This document shows, in pieces, positions 35,938 to 44,780 of a DNA stretch of 64,000 nt. This DNA is from Sporomusa termitida. GTDB lineage: Bacteria; Bacillota; Negativicutes; Sporomusales; Sporomusaceae. The translations under genes were made by a program, and so were the position numbers. The first letter of the stretch is position 1; every line of letters starts with the position of its first letter. Where the stretch lies: assembly GCF_007641255.1 (NCBI RefSeq), contig NZ_CP036259.1, forward strand, positions 1,240,001-1,304,000, given 5' to 3'. Under the pieces are notes generated by a model, which was not told the origin of the DNA, ran no database searches, and saw only the letters and a list, made by a program, of their open reading frames with translations.

Positions 35938-35969
35938 AAGGTATAGGAATTGTCTCCTATACCTTTTTC
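35938..35969 (+). terminator. Terminator after uspA
   Basis: AAGGTATAGGA (35938-35948) pairs with TCCTATACCTT (35955-35965) and runs into CTTTTTC. The stem is perfect. Confidence 0.85.
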
Positions 35970-36134
35970 TTTTCCAGAAGCGTATTCCCTGAACGACAGG
36001 TCCGGAACAATACATAAACACAGGAAAATCAGACAATTATATATATGAATTTATCTGAAAATACCGTATTGTTTTATTGTGGAGAAGATACAAGCGGGGA
36101 AATACGACCATTACTTGCTGCAAGGAGGGTTTGG

Positions 36135-36464
36135 ATGAAAACAGTGGCTATTGCCGGTACCTTTGACTCCAAGTATCTCGAGTTTGGCTATTTGCAGGAG
36201 ATTATTCAAAGTCTGGGCTTACAGACCTTTATGATCCATACCGGCGTATTTGCAGCAGCAAACAGAGGCTTTCAAGGCGATAAAAAAATAGCGTTTTGGG
36301 TACCGGGCAGTGAGGCTTTTGAGGGAATTCATATAATTGCTAAACTTAGCAGATTCAGTAAGTGTTGGCAACTTATGTTAGACGCATTTATAGAAAAAAC
36401 GCGAAAAAAAGTAGAACTCCTGCCAAATCTTGTCGGATGTGGCAGGAGTTCTGTATGTTTATGA
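36135..36464 (+). pseudogene. Truncated Tm-1-like ATP-binding (UPF0261) gene
   Basis: After AAGGAGGGTTTGG an ATG starts KTVAIAGTFDSKYLEFGYLQEIIQ and LGLQTFMIHTGVFAAANRG, which fit the first 45 residues of the UPF0261/Tm-1-like family (about 400 residues when complete). The following 65 residues are unrelated to the family and low in conservation features, and the frame stops at 36462. The C-terminal nine-tenths is missing. The DNA at 36413-36452 forms AGAACTCCTGCCA / TGGCAGGAGTTCT, a terminator-like stem within the aberrant tail, so the fusion may come from deletion down to a neighbouring terminator. I read it as a decayed gene. Confidence 0.65.
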
Positions 36465-36567
36465 GAAATAGAATATAATCCAGCGGAAAATCAGGGGTGA
36501 TGAAAACAACCTTAGAAGGATTTGATATAGGATCAAAAAATATTAGCGAGAAAGGCGGGCTTGTACC

Positions 36568-37344
36568 GTGACGACATTATTGAGCCAGACGCGAGAAATT
36601 AATAAACTGCTCCAGGAATCGGAAAAGGTGGATTACAATAAGGTTACCAGGCTGCTCAGCGGCTTCATGTCGGCAAATGTTTATCTGATTGACAAAGAGG
36701 GGCTAATCCTCGGACATGCCTTGTATGAAAGCTTTGATTGCGGCACCATACTGGAAGAAGTGCTGGAGCAAGGTCAGTTTCCGGAAGAGTACATGAAAGT
36801 ATTGCGCAGTGTGCGTGAGACCACCACCAATATTCGGCTGGAAGAGGGCTGCTGCGTATTCAGTGACCAGCTGCACTGCCATGTTGGCGAAAAGTATTCG
36901 CTGGTGGTACCTGTTGTTGGCATTGGTAAACGGCTGGGTTCGTTAGTGATTGCCAAGTTTCATATTGAATTTACCGAAAACGATCTTATGTTGGCTGAGT
37001 ATGGGGCCACAATGCTGGGTATGGATCTGCTCCGGGGCCGGGTGGATAAACTGGAGGAGGACACACGCCGGCGAACCACCGTCCGGGTTGCCTTAAACAC
37101 ACTTTCTTATTCCGAGCTTGATGCCGCTGTAAATATTCTCAGTGCAGTCGAAGGTGATGAGGATTTGGTCGTAGCCAGCAAAATCGCCGATCAGGCCGGG
37201 ATTACCAGGTCTGTTATTGTCAATGCTTTGAGAAAATTGGAGAGCGCCGGCGTGATTGAGTCCAAATCGCTGGGCATGAAAGGCACCAATATCCGGATTC
37301 TCAATGACTATCTGATTGAAGAATTAAAAAAGAAAAAGCACTAA
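36568..37344 (+). CDS. codY: GTP-sensing transcriptional pleiotropic repressor CodY
   Basis: A 258-residue CodY. Residues 1-155 form the GAF domain for branched-chain amino acids; the C-terminal winged helix VASKIADQAGITRSVIVNALRKLESAGVIE plus SKSLGMKGTNIRILN is the near-invariant DNA-binding region. The start is GTG at 36568 after AGAAAGGCGGGCTTGTACC. CodY represses nitrogen and amino acid uptake genes when GTP and branched amino acids are plentiful. It lies between the allantoin island and the nitrogenase island, a suggestive position, but I found no clear CodY box in either control region. Confidence 0.95.
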   Translation: MTTLLSQTREINKLLQESEKVDYNKVTRLLSGFMSANVYLIDKEGLILGHALYESFDCGTILEEVLEQGQFPEEYMKVLRSVRETTTNIRLEEGCCVFSDQLHCHVGEKYSLVVPVVGIGKRLGSLVIAKFHIEFTENDLMLAEYGATMLGMDLLRGRVDKLEEDTRRRTTVRVALNTLSYSELDAAVNILSAVEGDEDLVVASKIADQAGITRSVIVNALRKLESAGVIESKSLGMKGTNIRILNDYLIEELKKKKH

Positions 37345-37380
37345 AGGCTAAATGTAACCTGATAGATTAAGTTTGAAAAC

Positions 37381-37417
37381 AACCAAACCGCGAGTAACGC
37401 CGGTTTGGTTGTTTCAG
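37381..37417 (+). terminator. Terminator after codY
   Basis: AACCAAACCG (37381-37390) pairs with CGGTTTGGTT (37401-37410) followed by GTTT. It separates codY from the long nitrogenase leader. Confidence 0.75.
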
Positions 37418-37674
37418 TTTAAAGGCATAGAACCACCAGCCTGAGTCTTTTTATTTCAATAGTTTAAATATTAAAAAAATAGTACATTGACAGTAGTCTT
37501 ACCTCATTCTTACTATATTTTTGCAAAAATACAGTAAGAAGGTAAGGTATAGTTTAAGCAAACAAAAACGAATAAAAACCAATATAAACAAACTTAAACA
37601 ATATGAAAATAACTTCTGAATTAGTTTTTATTTGCTGGAGTTGTGAAAAAAGATATTTATTTGCTAAAATGTTA

Positions 37675-37703
37675 TTGACTATAGCCCGGTTTTGATGTAT
37701 CTT
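37675..37703 (+). promoter_or_regulatory. Main promoter of the nitrogenase leader
   Basis: TTGACT (37675-37680), a 17-bp spacer and TATCTT (37698-37703). Upstream at 37559-37634 are several A-rich boxes (CAAACAAAAACGAAT at 37560-37574 and, inverted, AATTAGTTTTTATTTG at 37619-37634) that recur at two other promoters in the window. Confidence 0.6.
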
Positions 37704-37722
37704 ATGTATAAATACTAATTCA

Positions 37723-37778
37723 GGTACAACGGGGTATCAATTAACCGTCTTAAGGTGCGGTTGGTTGATTTTTTTTTA
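37723..37778 (+). promoter_or_regulatory. Hexaloop hairpin overlapping a terminator (ANTAR-target-like), nitrogenase leader
   Basis: GGTAC-AACGGG-GTATC (37723-37738) forms a hairpin whose six-base loop has A1 and G4. Its last two bases are the first two of a terminator stem TCAATTAACCG (37737-37747) / CGGTTGGTTGA (37758-37768), followed by ten Ts. The structures exclude each other at the base. It lies about 20 nt after the presumed transcript start. The same layout recurs at 48977-49032, with a compensating wobble change in the stem. ANTAR targets normally have two such hairpins; only one is evident here. Confidence 0.6.
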
Positions 37779-37781
37779 CCC

Positions 37782-37904
37782 GCAGACAGTAAAATAAAAA
37801 GTCTGCAGGATACCACGAATATCCGGCAGACGATAACTCAGCGAGAGGGAAAAAACCATTTGCCAATACCAGTGACACTAGGTTTATTTGGGTTACCTAT
37901 TTTT
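37782..37904 (+). promoter_or_regulatory. CCACGAA-loop RNA element, copy A, with U-tract
   Basis: A hairpin with stem GTCTGC (37801-37806)/GCAGAC (37826-37831) and inner GGATA/TATCC encloses the loop CCACGAA (37813-37819). After a 39-nt linker comes AGTGACACTAGGTTTATTT (37871-37889), then TAGGT/ACCTA and five Ts (37900-37904). The upstream GCAGAC at 37782-37787 can alternatively pair with GTCTGC, giving a switchable fold. CAC of the loop may pair with GTG of the downstream block. Copy B at 38066 repeats the loop and downstream block. Confidence 0.6.
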
Positions 37905-38065
37905 GCATTAAAAAATTAATCAACAGCAAATAAACTCATCACCACAGTCAATTTTCCCAAGCAATGCAGCTTAAAAAAAAATTGATTGTGTTGAAAAGCT
38001 TAAACAGAGATTGACCGGTTAAGGAGGTGATCTGTATCGGGATAAGTAACAATACCGCGTTAAAA

Positions 38066-38150
38066 GCTTCATGGGTACCACGAATACCCATGAAGCACAG
38101 GCAAATCTTCTATTCCCAGTGACACCAGGTTTATTTAATTTACCCATTTT
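38066..38150 (+). promoter_or_regulatory. CCACGAA-loop RNA element, copy B
   Basis: A perfect 12-bp stem (GCTTCATGGGTA 38066-38077 with TACCCATGAAGC 38085-38096) encloses the same seven-base loop CCACGAA. A 21-nt linker leads to AGTGACACCAGGTTTATTT (38118-38136), differing from copy A by one base, then a T-rich stretch. Stem sequences differ completely between copies while loop and downstream block are conserved, the hallmark of a selected RNA structure. The conserved parts remind me of the guanidine-IV (mepA) riboswitch class, a match from memory only. Confidence 0.6.
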
Positions 38151-38204
38151 ATTATAACAAGTTAGTTTTCATTTTTCAAGCAGAAAAATAGGGAGGAATA
38201 ATCC

Positions 38205-38447
38205 ATGGCAAAGGAGGCATTGCACACAGGCAGTAAATATACTGACGGCAGCAGATCTGCTGAACAAGGCGCTATTGCAGCCAGAATTATGCTTCCGGCC
38301 ACGCCCGCTACAGACAAAGTCCAGGATAATCAATGCGATCCTGTCTGTAAAGCAGAGCTGATTTCTTTGGCCACCAGGGAAGAAATCAGGCAATCAGTAG
38401 CCTTAATTGACCATCTGCTCTCGCCTTACCGGTTAGCTAAAGTGTAG
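38205..38447 (+). CDS. Hypothetical 80-residue protein in the nitrogenase leader
   Basis: An ORF with a proper ribosome site (AGGGAGGAATAATCC before ATG). The product is soluble, with a polar N-terminus, two cysteines (DNQCDPVCKAELISLATREE) and a helical C-terminal part (IRQSVALIDHLLSPYRLAKV). I do not recognise it. It lies after the two CCACGAA elements and before nifI1, in a region where a 165-base spacer follows. It could be a target of the RNA elements in its own right or a small regulator of the island. No similarity to NifI or ferredoxins is apparent. Confidence 0.5.
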   Translation: MAKEALHTGSKYTDGSRSAEQGAIAARIMLPATPATDKVQDNQCDPVCKAELISLATREEIRQSVALIDHLLSPYRLAKV

Positions 38448-38477
38448 CTTAGGATAGAAGAAGGTTGCAACCCAATG

Positions 38478-38506
38478 TTGACAACCCCATCAAGAATTTA
38501 TAAAAA
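38478..38506 (+). promoter_or_regulatory. Possible internal promoter before nifI1
   Basis: A perfect TTGACA (38478-38483) is followed after 17 bp by TAAAAA (38501-38506) or after 15 bp by TATAAA. It could supply nifI1 and anf transcripts independently of the long leader. The -10 element is weak. Confidence 0.35.
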
Positions 38507-38536
38507 TTCAAAGCTATTTCTAAGGGATAAGAAAAA

Positions 38537-38601
38537 TCTTTGGCTTCTGCCGGCGTCCTTAGAGGACTTGGCACAAGCTAGTTTTTCTAAAAAAATAAAG
38601 G
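38537..38601 (+). repeat. 65-nt leader element, copy 2 (also at 7114)
   Basis: This segment aligns along its full length with 7114-7178, sharing the exact CTGCCGGCGTCCT core (38547-38559), a GTCC-TTAGA-GGAC mini-hairpin, a CTTG-GCA-CAAG hairpin, a T-rich run, CTAA and a ribosome site. It lies directly before nifI1. Confidence 0.5.
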
Positions 38602-38612
38602 GGTAGATTGCT

Positions 38613-38939
38613 ATGATCATGGTTCGAGCCATTGTTAGACCGGAGAAAAAAGACGAACTGCTTGCCGAACTGTCGGCGGCCGGCTTCCATGCCGCCACCG
38701 TTGTCGATGTTGTGGGCCGCGGCAAGCAAAAGGGGATTACAATCGGCGGTGTCGTCTATGATGAGATTCCCAAGAGTCTGATTATGATGGCGGTCCCTGA
38801 AGCCAGCAAAGATGAATTGGTAGCATTGATCATCAAGCATGCCAAGAGCACGGGTGAAGGCGCATTTGGCGATGGTAAAATTTTTATCAGCCCGGTTGAA
38901 GAGGTATATACCGTCTCCACCGGTGCCGCCGGGTTGTAA
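38613..38939 (+). CDS. nifI1: Nitrogenase-associated PII-like protein NifI1
   Basis: A 108-residue PII-superfamily protein. IMVRAIVRPEKKDELLAELS matches the N-terminal strand and helix of NifI1, GRGKQKGITIGGVVYDEIPK covers the T-loop region and TGEGAFGDGKIFISPVEEVYT is the conserved B/C-loop with GDGKIF. NifI1 and NifI2 form a hetero-oligomer that binds dinitrogenase and blocks it when ammonium is available; 2-oxoglutarate and ATP relieve this. Here the pair precedes the structural genes rather than lying between the H and D genes. ATG at 38613 follows AAAGGGGTAGATTGCT. Confidence 0.92.
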   Translation: MIMVRAIVRPEKKDELLAELSAAGFHAATVVDVVGRGKQKGITIGGVVYDEIPKSLIMMAVPEASKDELVALIIKHAKSTGEGAFGDGKIFISPVEEVYTVSTGAAGL

Positions 38940-38952
38940 GGGAGGCTGGAGT

Positions 38953-39360
38953 ATGAAGGAGATCATTGCTGTCATCAGGATGAACAAAGTCAGCGCTACG
39001 AAAAAAGCGCTGGTGGAGGTCGGGGTGGCCGGTTTCACCGCCATCAAAGTGCTGGGCCGGGGCCGGCTGGTTGCTGATCCAACGGTCATTGCCGACCGGC
39101 GGAAAATGTTATTGACCCTGTCTAAGGACGATGCGGCCAGGACGGAAAAGTTCATTGTCGAGTTTCTGGATGGAACCCGGCTGTTTCCCCGCCGGCTGTT
39201 TACCATTCTCGCCCATGATGAGGATGTACCCAAAATCGTTGCCAAAATTATCGAGGTAAACCGCACCGATAATAAGGTCGGTGACGGCAAAATATTTATC
39301 CTGCCGGTTTTTGACGCCATTCGGGTCCGGACCGGTGAAACCGGCGATGCCGCTGTGTAA
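38953..39360 (+). CDS. nifI2: Nitrogenase-associated PII-like protein NifI2
   Basis: A 135-residue partner of NifI1, starting 13 bases after its stop behind GGGAGGCTGGAGT. MKEIIAVIRMNKVSATKKAL is the PII N-terminus; a longer T-loop (RKMLLTLSKDDAARTEKFIV, then FLDGTRLFPRRLFTILAHDE) marks it as NifI2; VGDGKIFILPVFDAIRVRTG is the nucleotide-binding C-terminal region. Together they give rapid post-translational control of the iron-only nitrogenase. In methanogens and clostridia the pair is usually between nifH and nifD. Confidence 0.9.
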   Translation: MKEIIAVIRMNKVSATKKALVEVGVAGFTAIKVLGRGRLVADPTVIADRRKMLLTLSKDDAARTEKFIVEFLDGTRLFPRRLFTILAHDEDVPKIVAKIIEVNRTDNKVGDGKIFILPVFDAIRVRTGETGDAAV

Positions 39361-39409
39361 CCGGCAGTGCAACCGTTACGTGCTGTTATTAAAAACAAGG
39401 ATACTTTAA

Positions 39410-40252
<843 letters not shown>

Positions 40253-40259
40253 ATAATAA

Positions 40260-41852
<1,593 letters not shown>

Positions 41853-41867
41853 CGGAGGATGATAGCG

Positions 41868-42218
41868 ATGGAGGATATGATGAAAGACAGGATTGAGCAA
41901 CTGGTAGATTATATTATGAAAAAATGCCTGTGGCAGTTTCATTCCCGTTCCTGGGACCGGGAGAAACAAAACGAGGGAATTCTTACGAAAACCATGCAGC
42001 TATTGTGTGATGAGCCTGTCGATCTGGGAACCCCGACTGACAAGGTCTATTGGGTAGATGCCGTGTGTTTGGCTGACGCTTTCAAAAGCCGGTATTCCTG
42101 GCTGGCTACGATGGATAAAGCGGAGATTAAGCTGCTCATGCGGGGCCTCAAGGACCGTATGGATTACTTAACAATTACGGGATCGCTGAATGCAGAGCTT
42201 ACTGACCCGCATTATTAA
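41868..42218 (+). CDS. anfG: Iron-only dinitrogenase delta subunit AnfG
   Basis: A 116-residue delta subunit found only in alternative nitrogenases. [20 protein letters not shown] followed by [20 protein letters not shown] is diagnostic, as is [20 protein letters not shown]. Its presence between the D and K genes settles that this is not a molybdenum enzyme. The ATG at 41868 has GGAGG 9 bases upstream; ATG at 41859 is too close to it. The subunit sits on AnfD and is needed for cofactor insertion and activity. Confidence 0.96.
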   Translation: MEDMMKDRIEQLVDYIMKKCLWQFHSRSWDREKQNEGILTKTMQLLCDEPVDLGTPTDKVYWVDAVCLADAFKSRYSWLATMDKAEIKLLMRGLKDRMDYLTITGSLNAELTDPHY

Positions 42219-42289
42219 AAAATAAGGGAAGAGCTGTGTGCCATTACGGCGGACGCAGAACAAAACAAATAGAAAAAGGAGTAATTACT

Positions 42290-43678
42290 ATGTTTTGTGA
42301 AGTAAAACCCAAAGAGCGTGCCGGCGTTATCAACCCGATATTTACCTGCCAGCCTTGTGGCGCGCAGTATGCCAGCATCGGGATCAAGGATTGTATTGGA
42401 ATTGTTCATGGCGGGCAGGGCTGTGTCATGTTCGTCCGCCTGCTGTTCTCGCAGCATTTCAAGGAAAGCTTCGAGATTGCATCTTCCTCACTGCACGAAG
42501 ATGGTGCGGTGTTCGGAGCCACCCATCGCGTGGAAGAAGCGGTGGATGTGCTCTTGATGCGGTATCCGCATGTTAAAGTTATACCGATTATCTCAACCTG
42601 TGCGACAGAGGTCATCGGCGACGATATTGACGGTGTTGTTTTAAAGCTTAATAACGGACTGCTCAAAGAAAAATATGCCGGCCGGGAGGTTCATCTGATT
42701 TCGTTGCATACCCCCAGTTTTAAGGGCAGTATGGTGAGCGGTTATGATGTTGCGGTCAAAGATTTTGTCAGCCATTTTGCGAAAAAAGATAAACCTAACG
42801 GAAAACTTAACCTGATTACAGGCTGGGTCAACCCCGGGGATGTAACAGAACTTAAGCATCTGCTGGCGGCCATGCAGGTGGAGGCGACCGTTCTGTTTGA
42901 AATTGAGAATTTCGATTCCCCCCTGATGCCTGACGGCAACCATGTATCCCATGGTGACACGACGATTGCGGACCTGACCGGGACAGCAGACGCGCTGGGA
43001 ACGATTGCGCTGAACAGGTATGAAGGCGGCCAGGCTGCCACCTATCTGGAAAGGGAGTTCGATATTCCGACGATTATTGGTCCGACCCCTATCGGTATCC
43101 GCAACACAGATACCTTTTTACAGAACGTGAAAAAGCTTACCGGCAAGCCGATTCCTGAGTCACTCGTCTGGGAGCGGGGACTGGCCCTCGATGCCCTGAC
43201 CGATCTGGCCCACATGTTTTTCGCGGATAAGAAGGTAGCGATCTATGGCAATGCCGATCTCGTCATCGGCCTGGCCGAGTTCTGCATCGATCTGGAGATG
43301 AAACCTGTGCTGTTGCTGCTCGGTGACGATAACACGTCTTATCCGAACGATCCCCGGATCAAGGCCCTGCAGGAAAACGTTGATTTCAACATGGAAATCA
43401 TTATGAATGCCGATCTGTGGGAGCTGGAAAACCGGATCAAAAACGAGGGGCTGGAGCTTGATTTGATTCTTGGTCATTCCAAAGGCCGGTTTGTTGCTAT
43501 TGACAATAATATCCCCATGGTCCGCGTAGGTTTCCCCACCTATGACCGGGCAGGCCTGTACCGCCATCCGGTTGTCGGTTATGCCGGCGCGACCTGGCTG
43601 GCTGAACAGATGGCCAATACCCTCTTTACTGATATGGAGTATAAGAAAAACAAGGAATGGGTTCTGAATGTCTGGTAA
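42290..43678 (+). CDS. anfK: Iron-only dinitrogenase beta subunit AnfK
   Basis: A 462-residue AnfK. FTCQPCGAQYASIGIKDCIG and GIVHGGQGCVMFVRLLFSQH contain the P-cluster cysteines of the beta subunit; PIISTCATEVIGDDIDGVV supplies the next. NHVSHGDTTIADLTGTADAL and the C-terminal VVGYAGATWLAEQMANTLF are Anf/Vnf-type. ATG at 42290 follows AGAAAAAGGAGTAATTACT. It completes the anfHDGK set. A stem-loop without a clear U-tract follows it. Confidence 0.96.
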   Translation: MFCEVKPKERAGVINPIFTCQPCGAQYASIGIKDCIGIVHGGQGCVMFVRLLFSQHFKESFEIASSSLHEDGAVFGATHRVEEAVDVLLMRYPHVKVIPIISTCATEVIGDDIDGVVLKLNNGLLKEKYAGREVHLISLHTPSFKGSMVSGYDVAVKDFVSHFAKKDKPNGKLNLITGWVNPGDVTELKHLLAAMQVEATVLFEIENFDSPLMPDGNHVSHGDTTIADLTGTADALGTIALNRYEGGQAATYLEREFDIPTIIGPTPIGIRNTDTFLQNVKKLTGKPIPESLVWERGLALDALTDLAHMFFADKKVAIYGNADLVIGLAEFCIDLEMKPVLLLLGDDNTSYPNDPRIKALQENVDFNMEIIMNADLWELENRIKNEGLELDLILGHSKGRFVAIDNNIPMVRVGFPTYDRAGLYRHPVVGYAGATWLAEQMANTLFTDMEYKKNKEWVLNVW

Positions 43679-43698
43679 GGCATAACGGGAATTTATTA

Positions 43699-43740
43699 GA
43701 TTCTGCCAGTTCCTGGCGCTGGTCAGGTTCTGGCAGAATC
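43699..43740 (+). other. Stem-loop between anfK and the HEPN-like gene
   Basis: GATTCTGCCAG (43699-43709) pairs with CTGGCAGAATC (43730-43740). No T-run follows, so it may protect the anfHDGK mRNA 3' end or lower expression of the downstream cofactor genes. Confidence 0.6.
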
Positions 43741-43762
43741 AATAGTAAAAGAGGATAGAACA

Positions 43763-44197
43763 ATGGTTGATATGAATAAAATCGATCTTGAGGCGTTTGA
43801 AGCAGACTATCGCAGTGCGAAGATGTACCATTACCGGGCCGAACAGTTCGTGGAAGAAGGGCAGAGCTCCAGCGTGGTTTTTAATGTAGCTTCCGTTGCG
43901 CTCGAAAACTATCTGATTGCTTTATGTGATTTGTACGGGGAAGAGCCGGGAAATCACAATTATACCTGTCTTATGGATACGGTCGAAACCGTTATTGATG
44001 TTTCTGAGGTATTAAATAAGGAAATAAGATCGCTGGATTCAATATTCGGTATCTGTTCTCTGGAAAATTATCATCATGGAATTCCCGCAGAATCTGACTC
44101 GGATCGCGTACTGGCAATGTGTAATGAGGTGCGGCAGCTATTTGACCAGACCAGAATTGCCGCAGTACGGGCGGCTTTTAAAAACACCGCCGAATAG
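43763..44197 (+). CDS. HEPN-like alpha-helical protein of the nitrogenase island
   Basis: A 144-residue, all-helical protein. SAKMYHYRAEQFVEEGQSSS, VVFNVASVALENYLIALCDL and the later helix with LFDQTRIAAVRAAF suggest a HEPN/nucleotidyltransferase-partner or related four-helix bundle; I do not see the RxxxxH RNase motif, so nuclease activity is not indicated. It lies between anfK and an FMN-binding protein gene, in the same direction, so a maturation or regulation role for the iron-only nitrogenase is possible. No assignment to the known AnfO or AnfR proteins is apparent. Confidence 0.6.
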   Translation: MVDMNKIDLEAFEADYRSAKMYHYRAEQFVEEGQSSSVVFNVASVALENYLIALCDLYGEEPGNHNYTCLMDTVETVIDVSEVLNKEIRSLDSIFGICSLENYHHGIPAESDSDRVLAMCNEVRQLFDQTRIAAVRAAFKNTAE

Positions 44198-44223
44198 GGG
44201 TTTGCGCTTATCGGCAAGAGGGA

Positions 44224-44778
44224 GTGAGTACGATAGAACAAATAAGATATACCCAACGGATTTGTGAGGATAAAGAAAAAATTAAGCTCTTTTTGACCGC
44301 CAAAAGGGTAGGGACATTGAGCATGTGCGAGACTGCCGGGAGGCCCTATGCCCTGCCTGTCAATTATGTTTATTGGAATGATAAGATATATATCCATGGT
44401 ATGGGCAGCGGTAAAAAAAATCTTGTTCTCGCCGCCAGGCCGTCGGTCTGTTTTACCGTATTTGAGGAATTCGGTACTGTGGCTGATCCTGTACCGGCCA
44501 AATGTGATACTGCCTACCTGAGTGTTGTTATTTTTGGCAAAGCGGTACTTGTCAAAGACTTAGAAGAAAAAACGCAAGTGCTGGCGTTGTTTCTGGAAAA
44601 GTTTATGCCCCGGTTTTTTAAAACCCCGCTTTCAGCGCAATTTGTCGATAAATACCGTTCCTCCTTTGATAATAATGCTGTTGCCGTTTACGCCATTGAG
44701 CCGGAGGAGCTCACTGCCAAAGAAAACCCAGTCGATCCGGAGCATATGTTTCAGGCTGTAGGAAAAGGGGATGATTAG
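44224..44778 (+). CDS. Pyridoxamine 5'-phosphate oxidase-fold flavin-binding protein
   Basis: A 184-residue split-barrel (PNPOx-like, NimA-type) protein that probably binds FMN. IKLFLTAKRVGTLSMCETAG, RPYALPVNYVYWNDKIYIHG and GSGKKNLVLAARPSVCFTVF are the barrel strands with the phosphate-binding Lys/Arg. Start is GTG at 44224 behind AAGAGGGAG. It is followed after two bases by nifB, so the genes are translationally coupled. A redox or flavin-donor function in nitrogenase maturation is conceivable but only contextual. Confidence 0.8.
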   Translation: MSTIEQIRYTQRICEDKEKIKLFLTAKRVGTLSMCETAGRPYALPVNYVYWNDKIYIHGMGSGKKNLVLAARPSVCFTVFEEFGTVADPVPAKCDTAYLSVVIFGKAVLVKDLEEKTQVLALFLEKFMPRFFKTPLSAQFVDKYRSSFDNNAVAVYAIEPEELTAKENPVDPEHMFQAVGKGDD

Positions 44779-44780
44779 CG

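Noticed and set aside
37801-38096. Guanidine-II (mini-ykkC) riboswitch formed by the two CCACGAA hairpins
   Set aside because: Guanidine-II hairpins carry ACGR tetraloops and lie close together; here the loops have seven bases and the hairpins are more than 200 nt apart.
37801-38096. CCACGAA hairpins as ANTAR targets
   Set aside because: The loops have seven bases starting with C and lack the A1/G4 arrangement.
37340-38610. CodY binding site in the nitrogenase leader
   Set aside because: Closest stretches to the AATTTTCNGAAAATT box match about 9-10 of 15 positions, no better than expected in AT-rich DNA.
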